Counted from the first letter of the stretch, positions 9,146 through 17,112 are shown. The stretch: 64,000 nt of DNA from Microseira wollei NIES-4236 (GCF_020521235.1 NZ_BLAY01000013.1:1-64000); one strand, 5' to 3'. Translations and numbers: made by a program. The notes: generated by a model from the letters alone, not told the origin.

Positions 9146-10468
9146 TTATTTCTTCCAAGGAGGCGCAATCTGCTTCCAAGCTGGGGTGTTGATCCGCATA
9201 TCGATATCTTTGGCAAAGTTGACTGCACCTCGGTAACCAGCAAATGGCCCGCCGTAGTCGTAATTGTGCAGTTGTTTGCAAGGAACGCCCCATTTTTCGA
9301 CAATGTATTTGTCCTTGATTCCAGAACCGATGATGTCTGGTTTGAAGCGATCGATCAAAACTTCCAGTTCGTGGTGCGACACATCATCAATTACCAAAGT
9401 TCCTTCGCCCATTTCTGGAATCATGCCGTCATATTTGCCGATTAACCCTTGTTCCCGCATCCATTCCAGGACTTCTTGGGGTTTGGGAGGATTGTATTTT
9501 TCTTCGTCGCGTTCGACGTGCAATTCTTCAATGTTGCGCGAGTCCGCATCTATCTTCAAAGTGGGGAGAACTTGCCGACCTTCGTAATCATCCCGGTGGG
9601 CAAACTCATAGCCAGCGGCGATAGTTTTAATGCCCAAATCGGCGAACACATCTTGATAGTGGTGATCGCGAGAACCACCCACGAATAGAATTGCAGTTTT
9701 TCCGGTTAAACGCTCTCGAATCGGCGCAATTTGTGCCTCCGCCTCTGCCACTTCTTCTTCGATAACCGCTTCGATTCTAGCTGTCAATTCTGGGTCATCA
9801 AAGTATTGGGCAATTTTGCGTAAGGACTTAGTAAATGCTTGTACCCCAATAAAGTTAACCTTCATCCAAGGTACGCCAAACTTCGTTTCCATCATTTGTG
9901 CCATGTAATTGATGGAACGGTGGCACATTACTAAGTTTAATTTCGCTTCGTGGGCTTTGGTAGCTGCATCGTAAGTGCCGTCGCCGCTGAATGACGCCAG
10001 AACTTTAATGCCGCACTTATTCAAAACCCGTTCAATTTCCCAAGCATCGCCGCCGATGTTGTATTCGCCCATCATGTTGACGGTGAAGCCTGCTTTTTCT
10101 TCTTCTTTCGCTTCGCCTTCGCCAACCCAATGTTTGAAGAATCCGTTATTAGCAATGTGGTGTCCGGCAGATTGGGAAACGCCTTTATAACCTTCGCAGT
10201 TAAATGCAACTACTGAGATTCCCAATTCTTCCGTCATTTCTTTGGCAACGGCTTGGATATCATCCCCAATTAATCCCACCGGACAAGTTGCACAGATGGT
10301 AATCGCATTAGGTTTGAAAATTTGATAGCCTTCTAACACTGCTTGACGCAATTTCTTCACGCCACCAAACACGATGTCCGAGTCTTGCATGTCGGTGGTG
10401 ACGCAATAACTCAAAAAATTCTTGCCATCTTCGCGAGTTTTATATTGATTGCGCCGCGTCATCCAAGT
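9146..10468 (-). pseudogene. nifD: Nitrogenase MoFe protein alpha subunit, 5'-truncated by an IS
   Basis: About 440 codons of nifD remain, starting at TWMTRRNQYKTREDGK. Present are ICATCPVGLIGDD (P-cluster Cys154, Azotobacter numbering), VMCHRSINYM (FeMo-cofactor Cys275) and QLHNYDYGGP (cofactor His442). Missing are roughly 90 N-terminal residues with P-cluster ligands Cys62 and Cys88. An extra segment around ADSRNIEELHVERDEEKYNP ... GKYDGMIPEM matches the roughly 50-residue insertion characteristic of Clostridium-type NifD, absent from ordinary cyanobacterial NifD. The break coincides with the tnpB element's end at 10469. An ATG inside the IS would give a chimera lacking the P-cluster site. 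Confidence 0.9.
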
Positions 10469-11679
10469 GTATTGACATACTCCCCGTCCTGAAGGAGCGG
10501 GGATTCTAAGCTCAAACGGCAATTGCAAGCACAGCTTGTCTAACATCGCCTAACTTAACGGTTGATGCCCCAACCGCACAAATATTCTTAGCTGCATTTT
10601 CATCGCGTCCATTGATGGACTGGCACGATGGACACCGCCACTCTCTTACCGACAAATCTAGCGTTTCTAAGACGTGCCCACAGTGCGAACAAGTCTTGCT
10701 AGAGGGATACCACCGAGCGATGAAGACAACCTGCTTGCCCTTCTTCTTGGCAACCCATTGGAGGATTTGCAGAAACTCTCCAAACGCCAAATCAGAAATT
10801 TTACGACCCCATAAACGCTGCATTCCTTTGAGATTCAATGTCTCAAAACACAGTACGTCAAATCTATCTGTCAGATCGTGAGCCAACTTCCAGAACCAAT
10901 CAGATCGACGGCTTGAAACATCTTCATACTTACGGACAAGGTTCAACCTAGCGCGTTCACGATTAGCCGAACCTTTCACCTTTTTAGAGTGCTGCTGACT
11001 GGCTTTACGGATGGCGTTGAGCGATTGCTTCAAGAATTGGGGAGACTCAATCAGTGAACCATCGGAGCAAGTGAGGAATGTTTTCAAACCAAAATCAAAT
11101 CCCGCGATTCTACCCGTCGTGAATTGGATTTCTGGCTCCAAAACGCTGTCTACGACCACAACCATGAACAATTCACCCAATGGGGTGCGTTTAATCGTCA
11201 AAGTCTTGACCGTCCCCTCAATCTCTCTAGAGTTCCAATATTGATAGACTCGACTCCCAATCTTAATCCGGTTGCCACCTAAAAACTTGTAGCCCGCTTG
11301 CTTCAGAGTGAAGGATTTGTACTTGCGAACTTTCTTAAAGTTTGGTGGTCTAACTCCTTTTTTGTGATGCTTTAAGAAGAAAAACAACTGGTAAGATTTT
11401 TCAATGCGTTGACAGATATCCTGTACAGCCTGAGAACCAACCTGCTGCCAAAACGGGTTACGCTTCCGCAACTTGGCAAGATGAGCCTGAAGTTTGGCAC
11501 AGTTCAAGTGCTTGCCCCACATCCGGTAGTACCGTTTGTGAAGTGCAATGCAGTGGTTATAGATAACTCCAGCAGCATTGATTGACCGCTTGAGATATCT
11601 ATTCCGCTTGTGTTGATAGAGCTTAAACTTCAGTGTTTTCATGTTATTATGATAGCATATTGACAGCATTTAGGAAATC
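10469..11679 (-). mobile_element. IS200/IS605-group element carrying only tnpB
   Basis: The element contains tnpB and no tnpA, so movement would need a transposase in trans. The right end, next to nifD, is the hairpin TCCCCG ... GAGCGGGGA at 10481-10503, bordered by TATTGACATA. The left end is taken to lie between the tnpB start and the small ORF at 11680. By analogy with studied TnpB systems, the 3' end of tnpB plus the right end would encode the guide RNA scaffold. The guide would then be read from the adjoining nifD bases. The exact ends are inferred. Confidence 0.7.
10512..11642 (-). CDS. tnpB: TnpB RNA-guided nuclease of an IS200/IS605 element (376 aa)
   Basis: The N-terminal helical domain begins MKTLKFKLYQHKRNRYLKRS (start at 11642). 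The RuvC-like core has its three acidic motifs: GFDFGLKTFLT (Asp, about residue 190), LCFETLNLKGM (Glu, about 280) and GRDENAAKNI (Asp, near the C-terminus). Between the last two is a zinc ribbon, CSHCGHVLE ... CPSCQS. All catalytic residues are present and the frame is intact, so it may be active. TnpB proteins cut DNA with a guide RNA from the element's 3' end. It has landed on nifD, or at a deletion edge that removed the 5' part of nifD. Confidence 0.9.
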   Translation of the reverse strand: MKTLKFKLYQHKRNRYLKRSINAAGVIYNHCIALHKRYYRMWGKHLNCAKLQAHLAKLRKRNPFWQQVGSQAVQDICQRIEKSYQLFFFLKHHKKGVRPPNFKKVRKYKSFTLKQAGYKFLGGNRIKIGSRVYQYWNSREIEGTVKTLTIKRTPLGELFMVVVVDSVLEPEIQFTTGRIAGFDFGLKTFLTCSDGSLIESPQFLKQSLNAIRKASQQHSKKVKGSANRERARLNLVRKYEDVSSRRSDWFWKLAHDLTDRFDVLCFETLNLKGMQRLWGRKISDLAFGEFLQILQWVAKKKGKQVVFIARWYPSSKTCSHCGHVLETLDLSVREWRCPSCQSINGRDENAAKNICAVGASTVKLGDVRQAVLAIAV

Positions 11680-11784
11680 ATGAAAACAATAAGCTTGCGA
11701 TGTTCAGATGAAGAATATGCACTACTCTCCAAGTATTGCGCCAAAAAAAAACGGGTCTCCCGTACTTATTGTGCTAAATTGTGA
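11680..11784 (+). pseudogene. Short RHH-like protein fragment next to tnpB
   Basis: MKTISLRCSDEEYALLSKYC followed by AKKKRVSRTYCAKL and a stop (34 aa). The start resembles small ribbon-helix-helix proteins often found beside cyanobacterial tnpB genes. It runs divergently from tnpB. A run of nine A residues precedes the place where similarity fades, suggesting a slip-type frameshift that truncated the product. Confidence 0.45.
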
Positions 11785-11786
11785 GT

Positions 11787-12062
11787 AAAATGCCATAAAA
11801 GTAAAGCCCGGATATCAAAATTATGAAAATTCTTCCAAAGCCACAAGGTTTTAACAATTTTAATTTGTTATTAATGCCTTCCACTATCCCATTGGTTATT
11901 TTCCTTTCAAAGTAACCTACTACCTCCGGGAACCAACGCTTAATCGTTGAGACACTATTTCGGTAATATGGTTCAGCTTTTTTTTACCAATCAATTAATT
12001 TTAATGTTCCTTCTCCCAAACTTTTACTTTCCTCAAACAAGAGACGCTATTGCCAGGTTGCG
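11787..12062 (-). pseudogene. ISL3-family transposase, C-terminal remnant
   Basis: On the minus strand the translation gives SLFEESKSLGEGTLKLIDW, a TAA, then KKAEPYYRNSVSTIKRWFPE, VVGYFERKITNGIVEGINNK and LKLLKPCGFG. This is the conserved end of ISL3-group transposases, including the VEGINNK box. A stop in the middle and the missing N-terminal three quarters show it is dead. It sits where the 5' part of nifD would be expected. From 12063 to 12317 I see no gene, only an AAAAGACGCAGAGGACGCAG repeat near 12268 that recurs near 56975. Confidence 0.75.
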
Positions 12063-12317
12063 ATAATGTTGCGCTTGTTCGCTATCTTTGAATTAGTCAA
12101 GTGCTTGAGTTTACTAAATCAGAGGTTAATCATAATTTGAATGCTCTTAAACTATTTTGAAGTTTTTGAGCTTTGTAACAATTGTACATAGGGGCAATAT
12201 ATCTGTAGAGTGATGGTGTATGCGATCGCGCAATTCCTCTCTCCCTTCCAAACCCTAATTAAACGAACCGCAAAAGACGCAGAGGACGCAGAGAGAAAAA
12301 GAAGAAGAGAGAGGTTG

Positions 12318-13157
12318 TTAAGAGGGGTTTTTGCGACCGAGGGTAAAATAGATGGTGATATCGTTCCAAATGCCTTGTTCGGTTACTAATGTTTCTAGTT
12401 CGGCATCAAATTCTGCTTTTGCTTGTTCTAGTTGCGCGGGTGAGAGTTGGGACAGGGGATTGGTTAATAGTCCAGGTGTGGGGCTATTGGGGTTTGCTAT
12501 CCACATCTGTTTTGCTTGTTCTAGACTGATATAGTTGCCATATTGTTCGGTTTTGACTTCAATCTGTTCGTAGCCTGCTTGTTGCAGTAAGTTATGGCAT
12601 TTTTCTGCTGTGCCTGTGATGTCGTTATATATCAATGAAACACCATATTTTTTGAGAACCTGTTTCTGGATAACGCCGCCAATAAACGCGGTGTCTGCAA
12701 ATCCATGAAAGCCAATTATTCCGCCTGGTTTGAGAAATTGATGCCAAATTCGTAATGTGGCGGGAATGTCCATTAGCCATATTAGTGCAGAGGAACATAA
12801 TATGCGATCGCAACTATTTTCTGGCAGTTCCAAGGCTTCGGCATCGGCTAGCATTATCTCAATATTGTTCAATTTTAATGCTTCTATTTTGCGCTGTAGT
12901 TGTTCTAGCATTCCCTTCGAAATATCTACAGCGATGACTCGTCCTTCATCACCTACTATTTGGGCGGCTTCTATTGCAACCATTCCCGTGCCGGTGGCAA
13001 TGTCTAGCACTTGATGTCCGCGACCAATCTGTGCGTATTCAACGAGTCGATGGGCTATTTGCTGATGCCACTCGCTTTGATCGTAGGTGTCGCTTCTGCG
13101 GCTGTATAAATCGGCTATTTGTTTTTTATATTCTTCTAGTTTAAGTTGATTACTCAT
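12318..13157 (-). CDS. SAM-dependent methyltransferase, UbiE-like (279 aa)
   Basis: Class I methyltransferase with motif I VLDIATGTGMVAIEA (about residues 47-61), an acidic end of strand 2 (VIAVDISKGML), motif II (MLADAEALELPE) and LKPGGIIGFHGF. The start at 13157 has GAGGT about 9 bases upstream. The C-terminal 100 residues, which set substrate choice, are not diagnostic to me. It lies four bases after the GNAT gene on the same strand, so they are probably co-transcribed. The substrate is unknown. Confidence 0.8.
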   Translation of the reverse strand: MSNQLKLEEYKKQIADLYSRRSDTYDQSEWHQQIAHRLVEYAQIGRGHQVLDIATGTGMVAIEAAQIVGDEGRVIAVDISKGMLEQLQRKIEALKLNNIEIMLADAEALELPENSCDRILCSSALIWLMDIPATLRIWHQFLKPGGIIGFHGFADTAFIGGVIQKQVLKKYGVSLIYNDITGTAEKCHNLLQQAGYEQIEVKTEQYGNYISLEQAKQMWIANPNSPTPGLLTNPLSQLSPAQLEQAKAEFDAELETLVTEQGIWNDITIYFTLGRKNPS

Positions 13158-13161
13158 GATT

Positions 13162-13677
13162 TTAAACCTCATTAAAATACTCAGGATATCTCACGATTCC
13201 ACTGATACCTGTTAATGCATCTGGTTTTAGTTCTAATACCATAAATGCTGAGTCGGGGACTGTAAATGGTGCTTGGATGCCGAATTGACTTGCTTTTTGA
13301 AATCCGAAGCGTGGATAGTAGTGGGGATGACCAACAAGGATGATAATGTTATGGTCTAATTCGCGGCACTTTGTTATACCTGCTTGTACGAGTTGCGCGC
13401 CGATGCTTTGACGCTGATGGGTGGGTGTGACGCAAAGGGGGGCGAGTGCGATCGCTTCCACATTCCCCTTTTGTGTTTCAATTGCAACAAGGCTGAATAA
13501 AATATGACCCAGCACCTTCCCATCTTCTTTCGCAACTAAGGAAAGTTCGGGGATAAAATTAGGCGAATTGCGGATAATTTCTACTAATGCAGCTTCGTTT
13601 GGGCGACCAAATGCTGCGGTAACTACCTCGCGAATGGCTGCAATATCTTCGGCGGTTTCACTGAGGATTGATATCAT
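13162..13677 (-). CDS. GNAT-family N-acetyltransferase (171 aa)
   Basis: The acetyl-CoA-binding core is visible: VEAIALAPLCVTPTHQRQSI then GAQLVQAGITKCRE (motif A), followed by IILVGHPHYYPRFGF, the pattern of YhbS-type acetyltransferases. The start at 13677 is preferred because GGGAG lies just upstream; an ATG at 13698 would add 7 residues. It is the first gene of a pair with the methyltransferase. Upstream lies a small inverted repeat (13723-13769). The substrate is unknown. Confidence 0.8.
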   Translation of the reverse strand: MISILSETAEDIAAIREVVTAAFGRPNEAALVEIIRNSPNFIPELSLVAKEDGKVLGHILFSLVAIETQKGNVEAIALAPLCVTPTHQRQSIGAQLVQAGITKCRELDHNIIILVGHPHYYPRFGFQKASQFGIQAPFTVPDSAFMVLELKPDALTGISGIVRYPEYFNEV

Positions 13678-13722
13678 ACTCGCTCCCGATTGTGGCATTT
13701 TGCGATCGCTTTCTGCGAAGCT

Positions 13723-13769
13723 GTAGGGGCACGGCAGAATGAAATAGTCTGCACAAGTCGTGCCCCTAC
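13723..13769. repeat. Inverted repeat with GTAGGGGCACG ends
   Basis: GTAGGGGCACGGC and CGTGCCCCTAC face each other across about 22 bp. It is another copy of the dispersed element seen at 7124-7188. It lies between the GNAT gene and the next minus-strand gene. Confidence 0.75.
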
Positions 13770-13780
13770 AAATCTAAAAA

Positions 13781-14053
13781 TTAACGTCCCGATTTCCGGA
13801 GCGCTAATTTAATCGGTCGTCGTTTGCGGTAACGGGTAAGAATGGTTACCACTTTACCAGGTTTTTTCGTTGGTTGCGGCGGACTCCATTCATCAACTTG
13901 GGCAAAATCTTTTGCAAACAAGGTATGAATTGTTTCCTCCACTCCCTCGGGAGAACTGATAATCAATACCTGCACGGTTTCCCGATCGTCTTCTCCTGCG
14001 TCAGTATTGGGACGTGCAGATCCAGTCGAGTCTTGCAAAAACTCTTGAGCCAT
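13781..14053 (-). CDS. Small basic-tailed protein of unknown function (90 aa)
   Basis: Start at 14053 follows AGGAGAAAATATC. The N-terminal part is acidic (DAGEDDRETVQ). The middle reads VQVLIISSPEGVEETIHTLF, suggesting one beta strand and a helix. The last 25 residues are strongly basic (RYRKRRPIKLALRKSGR) and might bind nucleic acid. I recall no named family. A hypothetical gene conserved among filamentous cyanobacteria is likely. Confidence 0.6.
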   Translation of the reverse strand: MAQEFLQDSTGSARPNTDAGEDDRETVQVLIISSPEGVEETIHTLFAKDFAQVDEWSPPQPTKKPGKVVTILTRYRKRRPIKLALRKSGR

Positions 14054-14147
14054 GATATTTTCTCCTGGTTTTTCTGTTTTTTTCGGAAAAACCAAAAATC
14101 TAGCCACCCCGCAAGCAGCTCAAAGCAGGGTGGCTAGCGAGAAAATG

Positions 14148-14420
14148 TTACAATTCTGCATTAGCCTCCCGGACTGGGGAAACAGTTTGGGGGGTCAAGC
14201 TATCCATTGCTGCGTCAACAGCTTTGGGTAGCGATACTAGGTTTTTGGGCGAACTAGGTTGCCGTCTGTTTAGGGAAAACAACCTTAAAAAAAGAGCATA
14301 GCGCCATTGGTTCCATTCGTCAAGAGGTTCGGTGGAGAGCGATCGCCTATTTTTCTCATCAATAAGGGCGTTACGAACAACACCCGATATGTTATTTTTA
14401 CGAATACTCGTATGTGTCAA
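14148..14420 (-). CDS. Possible small protein of unknown function
   Basis: An open frame of 90 codons starting at TTG 14420. The translated middle (DEWNQWRYALFLRLFSLNRR) is Trp- and Arg-rich and could be an amphipathic helix. The TTGACA at the putative start could equally be a -35 promoter box of this strand. No ribosome-binding site is clear. It is divergent from the HTH gene at 14428. It may be real, but evidence is thin. Confidence 0.35.
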   Translation of the reverse strand: MTHTSIRKNNISGVVRNALIDEKNRRSLSTEPLDEWNQWRYALFLRLFSLNRRQPSSPKNLVSLPKAVDAAMDSLTPQTVSPVREANAEL

Positions 14421-14427
14421 GGTTGAA

Positions 14428-14640
14428 ATGGGACTAATTAGGCTGCGAGTTCGAGAATTTGCTCAAGAAAGGGGTTGGACTCTCAAAGAAGTTTCTAATA
14501 AAACAGGTATTCCTTACACAACAATTGCCACTTATGCTAAATCTCAAGGTATGGCAACTGTTGACTACACGGCTATACATAAAATAGCTCTCGCCTTCAA
14601 TATTTCGATTGAAGATTTAGTTGAAATTGTGGAATATTAA
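14428..14640 (+). CDS. Small XRE-type helix-turn-helix regulator (70 aa)
   Basis: The whole protein is one Cro/CI-like DNA-binding domain: IRLRVREFAQERGWTLKEVS, then NKTGIPYTTIATYA as the recognition helix, then KIALAFNISIEDLVEIVEY. The length is typical of stand-alone XRE repressors. Start at 14428, 7 bases from an AAGG. It may regulate itself or the divergent frame at 14148. The target is unknown. Confidence 0.75.
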   Translation: MGLIRLRVREFAQERGWTLKEVSNKTGIPYTTIATYAKSQGMATVDYTAIHKIALAFNISIEDLVEIVEY

Positions 14641-14676
14641 ACGGTTGCTTAAACAATACCTTCACCTATTTTATGC

Positions 14677-14810
14677 AACGCCTACACCCTAAAGGGTGTG
14701 GCTATACAAACAAAGCCTGCCAGAGCAGGCTTCAATCTTTGCAGGCTGCGTAGGCAGCCTTTGAATGCAATAGCGATACCCTTTGAGGGTGTCGCATTTT
14801 GGCGAAGGTA
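14677..14810. repeat. Series of short palindromes
   Basis: Four hairpins follow each other: CACCCTAAAGGGTG, GCCTGCCAGAGCAGGC, GGCTGCGTAGGCAGCC and ACCCTTTGAGGGT. The outer segments are themselves inverted copies (ACCTTCACCTATT near 14660 and GGCGAAGGTATT near 14800). It resembles nested palindromic repeats and could end transcription of the genes on both sides. Confidence 0.7.
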
Positions 14811-14837
14811 TTATTAAAGCAACCGGGTTTATATCGC

Positions 14838-15764
14838 TCAAACTTTAAACAATAACCATACCCCAGCCAAAGCGACTAACACTCCCAAAAATGCTCTTAA
14901 ACTGACTTTTTCGCCCATCCAAATTGCCAAAGGGAGAACAAATAAAGGGCTAGTCGCGCCCAAGGTTTGAGCAATTCCTGCGGCAGTAAATTTGAGTGAA
15001 ATCTGCTGAAGAAAGATTCCCAAGTACGTACTGAAAAATGAAGTGATGGCGATAATACCTAATAACTTGGGCGATTCCCCCCAGCCTGCCTTGTCAAGGG
15101 GGGTGAATGTAGGGGATAAATTATTAGTTTCTCCTCGGCTTTTTACTAATAGCCACAGCAGCAATACCAACACGCCAGCACTCAGCCGCAAAAGCGTACT
15201 CCACATGGGGGTAATATTAGATTGAGTCAGAGCAGCGCGAGATAAAATAGCACCTGTTGCATCTGCCAATGTCGCTACAATTGCCCAGCCAATTCCTTGC
15301 AGGAAGTGGTTAGTTGTATCTGTTGTAGCCGAAACTCGTTCGCTAATCACCCATGCGATTCCCAGTAGGGTTAATAAAATACCGCACCAGTCTGTTGGCG
15401 TTAATGTTTCTTGTAAGAAAATTAGCGCCAGCAATGCTACTAAGGGAGAAGTCAAGGTTTTTAATAATAGCGTCCGTCGCGCTCCTAATAAATTGATGGC
15501 CCAAAAAAAAGCCGTGTCGCCGATGCCTATTCCAAATATACCGCTCGTGAGGAGGAAACTAATCGCTACCCAATTTAACTCTGGTAACCACTCACCCTGG
15601 ATGGCGAGGGTGACGATGAGGAATGCGATCGCTACCACCCCTTTGAGCAAGTTTAACTCCAACGGCGGTATCTTCTGCCCCAGGTGCGAATATACCGTTG
15701 AAGCCGCCGCCCATAAAAACGCGGCTAAAAGTGCCGCCAGTTCGCCTTTGTATAGTTCTAACAT
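14838..15764 (-). CDS. EamA/DMT-superfamily membrane transporter (308 aa)
   Basis: About ten hydrophobic segments in two EamA halves. The first begins ELAALLAAFLWAAASTVYSH and the second GIGWAIVATLADATGAILS. Conserved features include LLKTLTSPLVALLALIFLQE at the end of half one and ATSPLFVLPLAIWMGEKVSL at the end of half two. It is an inner-membrane metabolite exporter. The substrate cannot be read from sequence. It stands alone on the minus strand. Confidence 0.85.
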   Translation of the reverse strand: MLELYKGELAALLAAFLWAAASTVYSHLGQKIPPLELNLLKGVVAIAFLIVTLAIQGEWLPELNWVAISFLLTSGIFGIGIGDTAFFWAINLLGARRTLLLKTLTSPLVALLALIFLQETLTPTDWCGILLTLLGIAWVISERVSATTDTTNHFLQGIGWAIVATLADATGAILSRAALTQSNITPMWSTLLRLSAGVLVLLLWLLVKSRGETNNLSPTFTPLDKAGWGESPKLLGIIAITSFFSTYLGIFLQQISLKFTAAGIAQTLGATSPLFVLPLAIWMGEKVSLRAFLGVLVALAGVWLLFKV

Positions 15765-15812
15765 CTGTCATCAGTAATATTGCCGCGTCAGGATAACTCG
15801 CCCTGGGACAGT

Positions 15813-15931
15813 TATAGCGGATTGCAGCCGTTGATGGTACACCTTCGTTTGTCAAGCGCGCAGCATTAATGCTGCCGCTACACTTGCCTTGCGCCAAAAG
15901 GCTTTACCTCACTCGCTTGCAATCCGCTGTA
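15813..15931. mobile_element. MITE-like element, copy 1 (about 119 bp)
   Basis: The ends TATAGCGGATTGCAG and CTTGCAATCCGCTGTA are inverted repeats. The interior contains GCAGCATTAATGCTGC followed by CGCTACACTTG. A second copy, inverted, lies at 36957-37073 with the same termini, the same central palindrome and the same CCTCACTCGCTTGCAATC end. There is no coding capacity. It is a non-autonomous element that must be moved by an unidentified transposase. Confidence 0.8.
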
Positions 15932-16034
15932 ATTTGTAAATTTAGTTACTATACCATCTTCTAGAAGTTAGTATTAATATTAGTAATTATGCAACTAATA
16001 CAGCCGAACCGGACTATTTGTCCGGAGTTTTACA

Positions 16035-16061
16035 TTGGCACTAAAAGACGGTGAGTGCTAA
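16035..16061. promoter_or_regulatory. CIRCE operator 1 (HrcA site)
   Basis: TTGGCACTA, nine bases, GAGTGCTAA. The CIRCE consensus is TTAGCACTC-N9-GAGTGCTAA. The right arm is perfect and the left differs at two positions. It is the outermost of three copies upstream of the gene at 16186. Confidence 0.75.
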
Positions 16062-16079
16062 AACTAACCCGATTTTAAT

Positions 16080-16106
16080 TTAGCACTAAAACCGCCAGAG
16101 TGCTAA
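16080..16106. promoter_or_regulatory. CIRCE operator 2 (HrcA site)
   Basis: TTAGCACTA, nine bases, GAGTGCTAA: 17 of 18 arm positions match the CIRCE consensus with the correct spacer. It lies 45 bp from copy 1 and 46 bp from copy 3, about four helical turns, so HrcA dimers could sit on the same face. Confidence 0.85.
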
Positions 16107-16125
16107 TTTAAAACCCCAATCTAGT

Positions 16126-16152
16126 TTAGCACTAAAACGCAAAGAGTGCTAA
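16126..16152. promoter_or_regulatory. CIRCE operator 3 (HrcA site)
   Basis: TTAGCACTA, nine bases, GAGTGCTAA, again 17 of 18 arm positions. It ends 33 bases before the start codon at 16186 and may lie in the promoter or 5' leader. Together the three sites predict heat-shock control of the small gene downstream. Confidence 0.85.
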
Positions 16153-16185
16153 GCCTTGCCAGCAAAATGATTTTAGGAGTTGAGT

Positions 16186-16527
16186 ATGAGCTACACTTTT
16201 GATATCTTGGGCGTTTCTCCGATTCTGTACTTTTTTAACCAGCAGCAAGATCGGAAACAAAAACAACCGACGGGGGTCGAATACGTGGCTAGTTATAAAT
16301 GTAGCCTCGATGCTTTAATTCAATCGGTGGAAAATATTTCGCCTAATCCGAGTTGGGATATAGATAAAGTTGTAGATACCGTGATTAAATTTTGGATGCA
16401 CAATTCGGAAAGTATTGAATATTGGAAAGCTCGGCTGAAAGATGCCGGACGGGAAAATCTATTAGTTGGGAGAGTGGCTGACGTCAATTCATTACGGACT
16501 GAATTGGAATTGCTTTTTGATGGGTAA
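16186..16527 (+). CDS. Small CIRCE-controlled protein of unknown function (113 aa)
   Basis: ATG at 16186 with AGGAG 7-11 bases upstream. The protein is soluble: an N-terminal stretch (YTFDILGVSPILYFFNQQQ), a central region with conserved-looking Trp (NPSWDIDKVVDTVIKFWMHN) and a helical end (VNSLRTELELLFDG). I do not recognise the family and it is not a known chaperone. Three CIRCE operators stand directly upstream, the arrangement used for groESL in cyanobacteria, so HrcA repression and induction on protein stress are expected. Heptamer repeats follow the stop. Confidence 0.75.
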   Translation: MSYTFDILGVSPILYFFNQQQDRKQKQPTGVEYVASYKCSLDALIQSVENISPNPSWDIDKVVDTVIKFWMHNSESIEYWKARLKDAGRENLLVGRVADVNSLRTELELLFDG

Positions 16528-16630
16528 TTGCTAATGGTTAATTGCTAATTGCTAATTGCTAATTGCGGAATTACGCTGGTGAACCAAAAAGTTTGTCCGA
16601 TTAGCCATTAGCCATTAGCCATTAGCAATT
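16527..16630. repeat. Heptamer repeat tracts
   Basis: GCTAATT copies (16533-16563) and CCATTAG copies (16598-16630) flank a short unique piece. The second tract runs into the last codons of the gluconokinase gene. It is the same STRR family as elsewhere in the window. Confidence 0.8.
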
Positions 16631-17112
16631 AGCAGCCGATAGATTTGCTGAACGATCGCATCCATCGGTTGGGAAATATCCACACAAATTGCGTCTTCTG
16701 GTTCTTCCAGGGTGTCGAATTGGCTTTGCAATAAATTTTGGCTCATATAGTGATTTTGGCGCTGTTTGAGCCGTTGTTGGATGAGTTGGAAACTGCCTTT
16801 GAGGTAGACTAGGCGGATGCGGGAGCGATCGCAATTGTGCAACATAATCTCGCGATAGCTTGATTTTAGGGCAGAACAGGCCAGTACTGCATTGCGATCT
16901 TGTTGTAATAAGCTGGCGATCGCTTCTTGCAATGTTAATAACCAAGGCATCCGATCCGCATCGGTGAGGGGAATACCTTGGCGCATCTTTTCAATATTAG
17001 CTGATGGATGGAACGAGTCCGCATCGTAAAATTCCCAATTTAATTCTGATGCCAGCATCTTGCCAATGGTAGATTTTCCCGACCCAGAAACACCCATAAC
17101 GATAACAATCAT
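16615..17112 (-). CDS. gntK: Gluconokinase, GntK type (165 aa)
   Basis: Phosphorylates gluconate to 6-phosphogluconate, feeding the oxidative pentose phosphate pathway. The P-loop is GVSGSGKST at residues 7-15. Substrate-side motifs FYDADSFHP and NIEKMRQGIPLTDADRMPWL follow, then ACSALKSSYRE and LVYLKGSF, all typical of GntK. The C-terminal ten codons overlap the heptamer repeat, so the end was probably remodelled (YRLLIANG). Length is normal. Confidence 0.88.
   Translation of the reverse strand: MIVIVMGVSGSGKSTIGKMLASELNWEFYDADSFHPSANIEKMRQGIPLTDADRMPWLLTLQEAIASLLQQDRNAVLACSALKSSYREIMLHNCDRSRIRLVYLKGSFQLIQQRLKQRQNHYMSQNLLQSQFDTLEEPEDAICVDISQPMDAIVQQIYRLLIANG

Noticed and set aside
10512-10546. 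ATG at 10546 as a true nifD start
   Set aside because: It lies inside the tnpB 3' end, and the first 26 residues are IS sequence, so it is a chance fusion.
15592-15897. Minus-strand frame overlapping the DMT transporter start and the MITE
   Set aside because: It is out of frame with the transporter and runs through non-coding repeat sequence.
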